Source of the DNA: Guillardia theta CCMP2712
Taxonomy: Eukaryota; Cryptophyceae; Pyrenomonadales; Geminigeraceae
Reading direction: 5' to 3'
DNA: 64,000 nt
Assembly: GCF_000315625.1 (NCBI RefSeq)
Contig: NW_005434653.1
Span: forward strand, 546,386 to 610,385
This document shows positions 44,619 through 55,709 of the stretch, one piece after another; within the stretch, counting starts at the first letter, position 1; each line of letters opens with the position of its first letter. Both the position numbers and the translations under genes were made by a program. The notes under the pieces were generated by a model. The model was not told the origin of the DNA, ran no database searches, and saw only the letters and a list, made by a program, of their open reading frames with translations.

Positions 44619-47600
44619 ATGAAGAGGAAAGGAGTGATTTGTCCTTGCTGTTCGGAGCATGTCTTGGAGCGATTTGACGCAGATGAAGTTAGTGGATGGT
44701 TATGTCCAAATTTCAAGTCGTATGAGCGTGGGAAATCATGCCATGTATTGGTGACACAAAAGGAATACCAAGAGCTCTTGGCCGAGGCAGAACCCAACGA
44801 CGATGAACCAAAGGAGCTTCTTTCAGATCAGAAGAAGAGAAAAACGGATACAAGTGCATCTCTGGATGAAACTTTTGATCCAGAATCTGAGAGCACAGAA
44901 ATGGAGGAGAACGAGGAGGCGTTTGATGAGCTGCCAGCTCAAAATGTAGATGTGCGGTTGGTAAGTGATTGCCTCCAAGTGACAAGACAACCTGCTTGTG
45001 GCCTGTTGTCTCTCAATGAGGTAGACCACATCTTGAAAGGAGCCTTCGTCGCTCCCCGAGGCGAGTTCATCTCATACCTTGACTGAGCATGAAGGGTTGG
45101 GGTGACTTGATTGCAGGATCTGACAGCAGGCAGCTTCGAGGAATTTCGAGGTATGATAACAAGACCACGTGTTTGAAGACCATCTGATAGGACTCGCAGA
45201 GATGAAGGAGCCCCTGACAACCGCAAGAAACGCATGGGCGTCAGACTTCCCTTCAGTGCCTTCAACATCAAGCCGGGAGAGAACACCCTGCGCATCCCAG
45301 TCAAAGTGATGGATGCAGGACAAGAGTTGACCTTCTGATTGCTGCTGTAGGTGGATCAGGAACCGCAACGCCCCACACAGATGACCGGTAGAAACATGTC
45401 CTCGAGGTCATTGGTTCTTATGGCTTCACTGCAGAGGATGAGTTGGCACTGGAACCCCTTGTCCTGTGGGATTCCAATGGCGACGTCAATTCAGCTGAGG
45501 TGGTACGATCGCATTGTTTCTTGTCACTGTGACATTCAGTGAAGAATCAACAGCAAATTCCGCAAGCAACACCTGAAAGTGGAGCAGCAGTGGAGTACGA
45601 ACATGCATTTGTTAAAAAGGCAAAGATGTCTCTGGATTTGTATAGGAAAGCAAAGGTACCATCCCATCTGATCCTGAACAACCTGACGCGTATATAAGAA
45701 CCTTCAACCCAATTGTGTTGTGGTGGAGCCATTTTTGTGCAGGTTACTATGTGTTGTTATTTGAAGCAAGTTGTCTCAGCTGCATCAGGTTTTTGCGCGA
45801 GCATCAGCGTCAAGGAGTTCAGTTCATGTTTGAATGCGTTACTGGCCTGGTTAATTTTTCTGTGTTTAGACTCGAAAATGCAGCTGACAAATTCGAACTA
45901 GAGAAACTTTGGGGGGTATGGCTGTGTGTTGGCAGATGATATGGGTCTTGGGAAAACCTTTCAGGTGCATATTCTCGCTGGATCCTTCCTTTTTGACAAT
46001 CATGCAGAGCGTGACATTGCTTTGGACACTTTTGACGCAGGGTATTGAAGGAAAACCGACGATCACACGAGTATCTGCTTGTTCTCATTGTCGTGCCGCG
46101 ACTGAATCTGTATTCAGGCCGCTGTCATCTGCCCAACAAGTCTAGTCAAGGTTTTGACGGATCCTTTTCTGCATCAGATTTCTAACCTTGATCTTGTTCA
46201 GAACTGGGCCAATGAAATTACAAAGTGGTTGGGTGATCGACTAGATGTATCGTCTATTTGCCTTGTAATTCCAATGTCCTTACGTTTCATGGATGCAAGG
46301 GAGGTGTTTTAGCCTTGAGCGAGAGCGCTCGTGAAGACGTGATCGACGCTATCAATCGCTATACGCGCAAAGGAATTTACCAACGTGAACGAAAGTGTGT
46401 CATTTGCTATGGTAAGGCTAGTACTCAGTGGATAATCGCAGATTTCCACCTGTCTTGATTATCAGCTACGAAACATTCCGCATCCATGCAGGTAGGTTTC
46501 ATTGTCATACTTCGTTGACTTTACATGACTCTCATGCAGAGCGATTTGCTGCAAATGGACCAGAGTTGATAATCTGCGATGAGGCAAACAACAATTTTGA
46601 CTGTGGGTTGATCTCGACTTATTTGTCTGTTTTTAACGTAACAGGCTCATCGTCTAAAGAACGACAAAACGATCACTAACAAGGTGGGCAGTAGTGCAGT
46701 CCTTGTTTCACTCATTGTCTATTGCAAGGCTTTGGCTTCCCTTCCCTGCCTTCGCAGGGTTTTACTTTCGGGAACTCCAATGCAGGTAAGGTCTCCTTCG
46801 CTGCTATCCCGGAGGATTGATGTGGCTGCAGAATGATTTGGAAGAATTTTTCGCAATGGTTGATTTCACAAATCCTGGTGTGGAAAAGGAGTGTTGGAAG
46901 GTGCCGTTTTCTCACATACATGGTTTAGGTGTGCTAGGGACTGCTGCACAATTCAGAAAGATGTATCAGTCGCCTATTCTTACGGGTCAATCCGTCCAAA
47001 CGATTTCGCACCTTCATCTGACGGCAACATCCGCAGGACGCGAGCCGGATGCTACTGAGTCTCAGCGAGAGAAAGGTATCTACAACAAAACTGATCGAGG
47101 TGTCAGAGTTGAGTTGATCTACTTGTGTAGGCAACGAGGCCCAGGGAGCTCTATCCAACCTTGTCAACATCTTCATACTGCGACGAACAAACGAGGTAGG
47201 ACTCTTGTGTCTGTGTTGCATTCACTGATGAACATCACTCTCCAGCTTTTATCGAAGCATCTTCCTCCAAAAGTTGTGCAGCTGGTCTGTTGTAAACTTT
47301 CTCCCTTGCAAATTCAGTTGTACAGGTTCGAGCGTATTTATCCAAATCGGGCAATTTGACTTTTTTTGGCACAGAGCCATCAGTAGCTCAAAGGATGTGA
47401 TGCGCATGTGTAAAGGAACAGGAAAGACTACAAAACAGGTTGGCGGCTTAAACGTTTGTTGTATTCCCTGAAATCCATGTCTAGGTTCTCGCCTGTATTA
47501 CTTCTCTGAAGAAATTATGCAACCACCCAAAGCTTATTTTCGATGTCATTCGAGCAGCACAAAGTATGCCTGCACTCTCCAGTTACATCGTCTCTGAGCT

Positions 47601-49126
47601 TTCCGTCAGACTCGGGCAGTCATGATGCTGCTGGACTGGAGGTAAACGCACGTTGCCGTTGAGGTTTCATGCATGACCTATGGTTGACAAGAACTGCATT
47701 GGTCTGTTTCCTGCCGAGTTTTACATGTCAAGAGCTGGCCAGAGTCTCCCAATGTCCGAGTAAGAGCATACGTGTAAGCACTCACCAACTCTCTGGTGAC
47801 CACTGTGCAGGTTTTCCGGGAAACTGGCTGTCCTCGAGCGAATGTTGCACATCCTGTACCATGAGAAGAAAGAAAGGATTGTTCTCATATCAAACTACAC
47901 CCAGGTGAGAGATCAGGATAGTCACAAGTGTGTTGAGAGCATGTCAGACTCTGGATCTATTTCAAAACATTTGTCGAACATGCAACTATCCCTTTGTGCG
48001 ATTGGATGGTACAACGTCCGTCAAGAAACGACAAAAACTGGTGAAGTCGCTCCCAAGGCTCACTGATGCGCTGAACGCATTCCTACAGGTGGATGTCTTC
48101 AACGACCCTACCCAGCATCAGTTCGCCTTCCTGTTGAGCAGCAAGGCTGGTGAGCAGCCGGTCTCCATGTGTTCCTCCTGATCCAACATGCAGGCGGCTG
48201 CGGCTTGAACCTCGTTGGAGCTTCCCGACTTGTCCTGTTCGACCCTGACTGGAACCCAGCCAACGACAAACAAGTCTCGCCCTCATCGTTCTTGTGCGCA
48301 ACTCAAATCTGCGCAGGCGGCCGCGCGAATCTGGCGAGACGGGCAGAAGAGAAGGTGCTGACGCCGGTGGTCGACGAGCTTTCTGACTGGTTTGCAGAGT
48401 GTTCGAGTACAGATTCTTCTCCACTGGAACGATAGAGGAGAAGGCAAGGAAACGCGCAGACTGCCGGGGAAGTGAAACTTTCTTCACTCAGGTGTATCAG
48501 CGTCAGTTGTCCAAGGAAGGCTTGCAGGTGCTTCGCTTGAGAGCATTGCGACACGCACAGCACTGACCAGTCGCAGGGAGGTCTCTTCGAGTCCGAGCTT
48601 CAGGTCACGCCCTGCCAGCACCTGCTGCTCGCCCGCTGACGACCAACAAGATGCAAAGCGTCTCCACAGAAGACCTCCGAGATCTCTTCACTCTGAGGTC
48701 TTTCTGCTCCGGGGGTCCACGGGACTGTGACAGCCATGGCACAGGACCGACACAGTCTCCGACACCTTCGACTCGCTCACGCTTCAGGCTCCCATGCGCG
48801 CTGAGCAGGTCAAGAGCAGGGAGCAGGTTTGGTACTGAGACAGGAACAGGATGGGTTCCCCTCCATGGAGGACCTCCACCTCTGGGGCCACCATGACTCT
48901 CCCGATACAGTAACTGCCTGTGAACAGAGGGAGGTGCGAGTAACCTGACCCTGCCGCCTTGTAGGTCGTGGACGACGTACTCCAGAGGGCCTGGGAGGGA
49001 GTGATATCCTTTGTCTTCAGGTACCAGCGACTGTTTCCCTCCTCCTTCTCCTCCTCGTCCTCCTCACCCGTTGCCGGCAGCTGCAAAGTTGAAGGCAATC
49101 CGGACAAGCTGACGATCGGATCTTGA
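44619..49126 (+). CDS. RAD54: RAD54-family SNF2 DNA translocase
   Basis: Many short exons from [11 protein letters not shown] to a stop at 49124-49126. The SNF2 motifs appear in order: [19 protein letters not shown] (about 45790), Walker [11 protein letters not shown] (about 45930-45955), [24 protein letters not shown] (about 46570), LLSGTPMQ (about 46763), [88 protein letters not shown] and ARIWRDGQK (about 48328). The C-terminal [19 protein letters not shown] is specific to RAD54 over other SNF2 groups. The protein remodels Rad51-DNA in homologous recombination (established). The N-terminus carries an extra CPCC...CPNF...CH cluster that may bind zinc. Intron phases were not checked one by one. 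Confidence 0.9.
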
Positions 49127-49688
49127 GCTCCTCTACCCTGCCTCTCCTCCTGCTCCTCCTCTTGCTCCTCCTCTTGCTCCTCCTCCTGCGTCTCCTCCCG
49201 CCTCTTTCTCTCTCCTCTTCTTCATCTCCCCCTTCCATCCCTCAACTCTACTCCCACGCTTTTCCCTCTTTTGCCTTATCCTTCCTGTAGTTTTCTGTCG
49301 TCTCAGTGTAGAATCTTGATAGCAAAATGTTCCTTTCTTGCTGCAATGAAATGTTTCAACCCTCCTCCCCTCTTCCTCTCTACCCGTTTGTAACCTTGAT
49401 CCTCTCCCCTCCCGTCTCGTCCCTCCCCTCCCCTCCCTCCCCCGTTCCATCTGCTCCCGTGGACCATCAAATTAAATGTTCACTTGCGCCCCGTCCCAAA
49501 CAGGATTCCCTGCCCTACCCCCGTCAACCTCCTCCCTGCCACCCCCCTTGCATCCCCCCCCCCCCCCCCTCCCTCCCGCTGTCACCACCATCATCTCTCT
49601 GCCCCTTCCTCCTCCGCCTGCCTCGTCCGCATCTCTACCTGCCGCATCCCTTCCTCCCTCTTCGCCTCCCTCAGCCTCCCTCCCTCGC
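49127..49688. other. Pyrimidine-rich spacer
   Basis: Mostly CTCCTC and CCCTCCC sequence with a C homopolymer at about 49555-49568. No gene is supported; open frames are Pro/Ser/Leu repeats. It may contain the promoter of the ankyrin gene. Confidence 0.5.
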
Positions 49689-52214
49689 ATGTCTGCGGTG
49701 AGCAGAGCTCAGCATGACTTGCTGACACTCTTTCTCCTGGTGCTCACCAGCGTGACGGGAGCAGGAGGGAACGGAGTGTTGAGGCAACTACAGCTCCGAG
49801 GAGGAGGAGTCGACGCCTGCCTGCATGGCGACCTTGAGCATGACAGACTGTCCAAGTCACAGGCGGCGGCGAGCAGGAGGGTCATGGTGGAGGAGAGCGA
49901 ATGGGAGGACACTATGAGGCAGAGGATCAAGTCTTTCACAGAGAGCGTCCGATCCCTCGCTGAGGAGGAAGCAGTTTCCCTTCAAGCACCAGAAACTTCA
50001 CTCGTCCCCCTGCCGCTAAGTCGCCAGGCCTCAGGCATGCAGCACCCCAGGAGGTTGCCCGGCCCCCCAGCAACAACAGCAAGACGAGCCCGCAGGTTCA
50101 GAGTCAGCACAATTCCTCCATCAAGGTTGCCGAGAGCAACAGGAGCAAGCAAGCAGCTAGCGGGAGTGAGAAGCCCGAGGACCCTTATGCTGGCTACGAG
50201 ACGATGGAGCTGGAGAGCTCGGAAGAGGTCAGTGCCCTGCTCACCGTAAGACGATGACGAGTTGGTGAAGGATCGCCCCATGTTTCAAGAGCCGTCGAGA
50301 GTCACGAGGAGAAAGCTCCAGGTAACTGACTTGCTCAGTCTTGTTGTCCTTGAGCATGATGCCAGGAAAAACGTAAACAGAAGCATCTCTCCGTATCCCT
50401 TCCTCTTCCTCTTCCTCTTCCTCTTCCTCTTCCTCTTCCTCTTCCTCTTCCTCTTCCTCTTCCTCTTCCTCTTCCTCTTCCTCTTCCTCTTCCTCTTCCT
50501 CCCTCCCCCGCCTCCCCTTCCTCTCCTCCTCCTCCCATCTTTGGCCCTCTCTTCTCTTTTACTCTCTCCCCCTCTCCATCCTCTCCTCTTTGCTCTGCTT
50601 TCCTTGACTTCGTTTCATTGCTTATCCTCCCTTCTCGCCTTTTTTCGTTTCCACATTGACATTTCGCTCAGTCGATTTTGCAAACAAAGTGAAAGACGTG
50701 GTGAGTTTATCACATAGCATGCGATGGAAGGTAACAGTGCAAATGTCAGTCACCTTTCAAGCGGAATTTCGTGATGGAGTTGAACAACGTGAGCATTGTT
50801 GAGAGCGTTCAACCTGTTTGATCGATCATTACCAGGAATTTAACAAACTGAAGATCCGTACAAAGTGACACTCGATCGCGATAGGAATGCCACATGAGTC
50901 ACTGAACCACCCCGTGCAGACATGCTACCAACATCTCGAGCGAAGACTTGATGGCAGTCAGTTTGATCGAGGCTGTTCGGTGAGTCTCTTCCTGCCGATG
51001 TTGCATGTGCTGCTGACACAATGAAGAAACAACAACACAGAAAGCGTTCTGCGAGCCATTTCCGAGGGAGCCAACGTAAATCCTGCCCATTATGATTGTT
51101 CAATCATCAAAACCACATCCTCCCCCTACTCCTCTCCCTCCCTCTACTCCTTTCCCTCCTCCCCGCCACCTCCTCTTCTTTCCTCTTCCTTCTTCCCCTT
51201 CCCCCTACCCCTCGCCCTCATCTCTTCCTCTTCAACCTGACATGTTCCATCAGGTCGATCACGCAGGGCTCGCACAGACTCTAGCGCAGAAGTCGCGCAT
51301 GATGAACGTCAGAGTCAGGCTGCATGGCGCCGCTTCTCCTCTCCATCACGCTGCTTCCTTGGGCCTGACTGAGGTTTTCTTTCCTGCCAAGATCTAGCTG
51401 CTCTCCTGAGCCCTGCTGTCAAGATCATGCAGATCTTGCTCGAGCATGGAGCGAGTGTTCACATCAACAACACGTTCGGGGTGAAGCTTCCTGCCATGAT
51501 GTCCTCCTCTCTCTCTTTTGCTGCCTCCCCCATCGTTTCTCTCTTTCTCTCCTCCTGTTCTCCTCCTTGGTTGCTCTCCTGTTGTATCTTCTTTGCCTCC
51601 TCCTCCTCCTCCTCCTCCTCCTCCTCCTCCTCCTCCTCCTCAACTTCTCACGGCTGCATCTCTCAGGCTCCTCCTCTGCACTACGCAGCGTACTGGAACA
51701 ACATTAACGTGAGGCTCCTCCTGCCTCCTGCCTCCTCCTGCCTCCTCCTCCTCCTGCCTCCTCCTCCTCCTCCTCCTCCTTCTCCTCCTCCTCCTCCTCC
51801 TCCTCCTCCTCCTCCTCCTCCTCTCACCCTCTTGCAAGGCTGTGCATCTCCTCATGGAGGCCGGAGCGGATGTGAACGCGGCCAACGAGTGCTGCTGGAC
51901 GGCTCTGCACCATTCAGCGCTCTCTCGCAGCCCGGTGAGGAGAGGAGGTTCGAGGGCTCGCGGTGACGGCGTGCAGGCCATGATGGAGCTGCTGCTGGCG
52001 TACGGGGGAGACCCTGGGAGGAAGACGGACGACGGGCACACAGTCTGGGACATGTCGAGGGACAGGCGAGGGTGACGGGTCGTGACTGGAGCCCTGACTC
52101 TTTTGCTGCAGATCTCATGTTGGGATGATGGACGCGCTCCGGCGATATGGATGGAGAGAGGAGGAGGAAGTGTTGGTGCTGGACGAGCCTGAGTGGTTGG
52201 GATGTACTCGATGA
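49689..52214 (+). CDS. Ankyrin-repeat protein with N-terminal signal peptide
   Basis: The start MSAVSRAQHDLLTLFLLVLT at 49689 gives a hydrophobic leader. A Ser/Gln-rich linker with PPSNNSKTSPQVQSQ and EDPYAGYETMELESSEE lies in another frame around 50040-50228, so a splice lies between. Downstream exons carry ankyrin units: VLRAISEGAN, ASPLHHAASLGLTE (about 51330-51372), IMQILLEHGASVHINNTFG, APPLHYAAYWNNIN, AVHLLMEAGADVNAANECCW TALHHSA and AMMELLLAYGGDPGRKTDDG HTVWDMS. The last exon (52113-52214) ends EPEWLGCTR. Repeat units start at exon edges and introns are pyrimidine expansions (50398-50503 and 51714-51832). The leader suggests secretory or plastid routing, though ankyrin proteins are usually cytosolic; the leader and ankyrin parts could be two genes. 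Confidence 0.6.
50398..50503 (+). repeat. CTTCCT hexamer array in intron
   Basis: About 17 perfect TTCCTC units fill part of an intron of the ankyrin gene. Read as an ORF it gives Phe/Leu repeats. Confidence 0.95.
51714..51832 (+). repeat. CTC trinucleotide-rich intron
   Basis: Mostly CTC units with CTG and TTC variants; it ends close to the acceptor before AVHLLMEAG. A related CTC array lies at 51598-51642, before the APPLHYAAYW exon. Confidence 0.85.
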
Positions 52215-53206
52215 CTTTGATTATGACTGTAACTTCAACGGTAGTACTAACGGTAAATGCCATACGCTCATCACGTGACCCCGTCCTGTGTGAACATTCA
52301 CGGTTCGGCCGCAGGCCAGCTGGGCCCGGGCCGATCAACGGCTGACAGTGACTCCGGCGACCGTCGGACTCGGGACCCGGACTCTACTGAGTGCCACTGG
52401 GCCGGGCCCGGCAGCGGCCGGGCCGCCGGGCCCGGGGGGCACCGGCAGTGTGTGACTCGCGGCTGAGTCACAAGTTCAAGCTTTTTGAAACGGATTTGTA
52501 ACGGTCTATGGATACATTCTGCTGGAACGATGCAAGGATGCGCTGGCTGCTGTTTCTGATGCTCGCGAGAACAACCCAAGTGAGTGAGAGAGGAGGGAGG
52601 GGAAGAGGGGAGGCGAAGAGAGGAGAGGAAGAGAGGAGGCAAAGAGAGGAGAGGAAGAGAGGAGGGAGGAGAAGAGGCAAAGAGAGGAGGCGAAGAGAGG
52701 AGGCGAAGAGAGGAGGCGGAGAGAGGAGGGGGGAGAAGAGGCAAAGAGGGGAGAGGAAGAGAGGAGACGAAGAGAGGAGAGGAAGAGGGGAGGCGGAGAG
52801 AGGAGGCGGAGAGAGGAGGGAGAGGAAGAGGCAAAGGCGGGAGAGGAAGAGAGGAGGCGAAGAGAGGAGGGAGGAGAAGACGCAAAGAGAGGAGGTAGGG
52901 GAGGTGTCGCAAGAAGAGTAGAGGGAGACGTGGGGCGAGACGAGGGCGCGGGAAAAGCATGATACCATCAGGACAAAAGGAAGAGAGTTGACTGGAAAGG
53001 CCTGCTCTAGGCATTCGCTCCTGCCCTACGATCAATTCCCATCCATCTTGTTGCTAGCAAGTCATCGGTGACCCTTCGAGTGAGAAGCAAGAAGGCTGAG
53101 CATGCAACTGAGAGATTGTCACAGAGTGCCTTCAGAACCCGAGCGCTCTCCATGGCTGCCCCAGGTGCGTCTCAGCCTCTCGTGGCCGGTGCAGGCGCTT
53201 GACTGT
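52215..53206. other. Spacer with GC-rich island D and purine tract
   Basis: No gene supported. Island D occupies about 52300-52465. From 52575 to 52920 the plus strand is nearly all purine with units such as GAGAGGAGGCGAA. The open frames there are Arg/Glu/Gly or Leu/Ser/Pro repeats. Confidence 0.55.
52300..52465. repeat. GC-rich island D
   Basis: Contains GGGCCGGGCCCGG, CCGGGCCGCCGGGCCCGG and GACCGTCGGACTCGG, words also found in islands B, C and E. Boundaries are sharp against AT-richer flanks. Confidence 0.55.
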
Positions 53207-54301
53207 ATGACAGGACAAGACCTCTCCGAGCTCTTTGATGTCTACAAACCGCCGTCGTCGGTGAGAGGCTCCGGTCGCTCCCTTGCATACCTGCTGAGCT
53301 TGCTCGCTTCCACCCAGATCCCCGGCTTCCGAGGAGAACCGGAGAGGGCGGGGATCAGCAGGCAACGGAAGTTGGTGCACACGCAAGGAGACTGGCATCG
53401 GGCTATCCACATCTGGTTGTATGATGGGCAGGGGAACCTGATCATCCAGCAGAGGTGCCGCCATGGCGACTGCTCTCAGCGGCTTGACAGTGAGATCAAC
53501 ACCGTGCAGGTCGGAAGGAAAAGATACTTTCCCCGGGAAGTGGGACGTGAGCATAGCTGGTACGCGCGAGGAGAGGCCATGCCGCCAGTGGGTCTGATCG
53601 CCTGCAGGACACGTGTCTAGCGGGGACTCGGTGATCGAGACTGCGATGAAAGAAGTGAGGCTGAGGTGAAGTGCCATCGAGGTCACCCGTGCGACAGTCC
53701 AAGGAAGAGCTCGGGCTGGACATCAAGAAAGAAGAGCTGGTATGAGTCGTCTGCTCTCTTTGAACCTCCGACGAAGGTGATGGTAACATGCAGGAGTACC
53801 TTGGAACCATCGCCACCTCCATGGCAGGGTCCTCCCCCATCACCGGCGACTTCCTGTGAGTTTGTGCCTCCTCCTTCTCCTCCTCCTCTTCCCCTCTCCT
53901 CCTTATTCTCCTCGTCTTCCCCTCTCCTCCTCCTCTCGCTTACTCTCTTTGCCCTTCATTTTGTCGTGGTACAGGTGCAATGAGTACAAGGACATCTTCC
54001 TCCTCAAGTACGAGGGCCATCTGGACGACCTCAAGTTCGCGCCTGAGGAGGTCGGTGGTGGAAGGTAGCTGGGCAAGCGTGAGGGTCTGGCGCAGGTGCA
54101 AGCGGTGTCGCGGGTGGATTGGAGGAGCTTGCGGCAGCAGCTCGAGGAGCAGGCATGTCTTGTATCTGTTGGCCTGCTGTATCCTGATACCCCTCACAGA
54201 TCGGCCCCGACGGTCAGAGTATAGACGGGCGCTACATCCCTCGGCCACGTCACTACATGGACCTCTTGTTTGGAGCTCTCGAGGAGAGGATAGGGAAGTA
54301 A
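53207..54301 (+). CDS. Nudix hydrolase
   Basis: The start MTGQDLSELFDVYKPPSS precedes an intron. The second part has the Nudix lead-in TQGDWHRAIHIWLYDGQGNL, then KDTFPGKWDVSIAG and the Nudix box GHVSSGDSVIETAMKE...EELGLDI. The box keeps the Gly, the Glu of the helix, the EE pair and the final Gly; the usual Arg is Lys. Later exons give EYLGTIATSMAGSSPITGDF, CNEYKDIFLLKYEG and a last exon starting IGPDGQSIDGRYIPRPRHYM and ending with TAA at 54299-54301. The arrangement recalls plant NUDT3-like and isopentenyl-diphosphate-isomerase-type Nudix domains. Nudix enzymes cleave nucleoside-diphosphate-linked substrates; the substrate here cannot be read from sequence. Confidence 0.82.
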
Positions 54302-54435
54302 GCGAGTGAGAGGGCGATGAAGTAAACTCTTGCTTTCTCTTTATCTCAACGCACACACCGGGGCGCTCACAGGGATGAAGGGACACATGACATGTCAAGG
54401 CAGGTACGATGTTGTTACCATTCACCTCTCAGCAC

Positions 54436-54915
54436 TCAGCACTCAGCCAACAGCTGCTTCGCTGCTCCTACCGGGCTCTCGTCCTGCATCGCCTCGCTGC
54501 CGTCCCCGCACTTCATGTACCACTCGATCCACGCCCGGCTGATGGGCTCCCAGCCGGTCTTCTTGCGGCTGCCTGCAGGTGGCGAGATGGAGGATGCGGG
54601 AGGCTTGTGGCGCCTGGCGGCTCTCCGAGGGGAGGCAGTGGGGGTGGACCTCCTCTGGTAGGGCCACCGCCCGATGCCGAGCTTGCGACTGAGCTTCTTG
54701 AGGGCAGTGACGGAGATGCCAAGGGCGGCGCTGGCCTGGAGGAGGGGGAGGTGGAAGTGACTCTGGAGGGCAGGGAGGTCGAAGGCCTGAGGTCTCCTTC
54801 CCTTGTGAGGGAGGAGCTTGCGGCCAGACTTGCTTCGGGGGAAGAGGAAGACCTTGGTGGGGGAGGAGGAGAGGGCAGGAGGGGGTAGAGGGGCGGAAGG
54901 GGAGGGGAGGGACAT
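54436..54915 (-). CDS. RWP-RK domain transcription factor 1
   Basis: A single exon of 159 residues starting MSLPSPSAPLPPP. The RWP-RK domain spans about residues 20-90: a lead KVFLFPRSKSGRKLLPHKGR, then helices ALQSHFHLPLLQASAALGIS, VTALKKLSRKLGIGRWPYQR. The hallmark is RWPYQRR, where the family has RWPxRK. After a Pro/Ser linker comes W-E-P-I-S-R-A-W-I-E-W-Y, shared with the second copy at 61.1 kb. RWP-RK proteins act in nitrogen response and gamete or egg development in plants and algae (family knowledge). The short size resembles RKD-type proteins without PB1. The C-terminal end overlaps a GC-rich region but the frame is continuous. Confidence 0.88.
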   Translation of the reverse strand: MSLPSPSAPLPPPALSSSPTKVFLFPRSKSGRKLLPHKGRRPQAFDLPALQSHFHLPLLQASAALGISVTALKKLSRKLGIGRWPYQRRSTPTASPRRAARRHKPPASSISPPAGSRKKTGWEPISRAWIEWYMKCGDGSEAMQDESPVGAAKQLLAEC

Positions 54916-55709
54916 GGAGTTCAGATAGTCAGAGAGAAAGGGGAGGAGGAGGACTTTACTGCTGCCTTCGGGAAACAGTTTATTCTGATTTCACTAGACG
55001 AAAAGAGATGATTTCAGTATCATATGCGCCCACATAAACTCATTGCTGACGAAAATAATTGATTTCAGTTAAATATGCGCCCACATTCCCGTGTAGTAAG
55101 CTTATTCTAATCAAAGTTGGCGATCCTTTCTTACAGAGAAGAGAAGATCCACAAAATCAATCGTGAATCTACTATATAAATACTCATGACGCGGATACAT
55201 AGTTGCTCATCAACGCCATAAAAGGAAGAAGAGAGGGGCGGTAAAGGATGGGAGGGTGGGATGTTCGGAAAACGCACCAATAACGCCTTCAAGGATGAAC
55301 ACCGGCCAAACTCCTGCGTTGTCTGCTTTCCCAACTCACAGTCCAACATAGCGAGCACTTCGTCCAGCCAGTGTTAGTGTAACATGGGGTACAGTGCCCC
55401 GAACACCGCCTCCTGATGTGAACACTTGCAAGTGTGCCTGGGTCGGTGCCGGTAACTGTACTCGCTGCCCGAATGACACGGTCATCAACAACATACCCTC
55501 GGAGAGCATCTCGCAGTGTGTGTCTCCGATCAGCCTCTACAGGATTCCTGAAAGCTTCACACACGTGACGGGGGCGATACCGATAGGACTTTACTGCTGC
55601 CTTCAGGAAACAGTAGATTTAGAACAACTAGGATTTCATTGTTGACGAAAAGATGGAGTTTTCCAACAATAATCGTGTGAGGCCGGGTCATCACGTGCGG
55701 ATGGCGAAC
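54916..55709. other. Spacer with duplicated segments and Cys-rich remnant
   Basis: GGACTTTACTGCTGCCTTC plus GGAAACAGT occurs at about 54952 and again at about 55586. Between them, ATTTCAGT...ATATGCGCCCACA repeats at 55010-55040 and 55065-55095. A plus-strand frame at 55394-55530 reads NTCKCAWVGAGNCTRCPND, resembling an extracellular cysteine-rich module. It could be a gene fragment or a short exon; no start or partner exons are clear. Confidence 0.4.

Noticed and set aside
54409-54888. Plus-strand ORF opposite the first RWP-RK gene
   Set aside because: Shadow of the minus-strand coding exon, which carries the recognisable domain.
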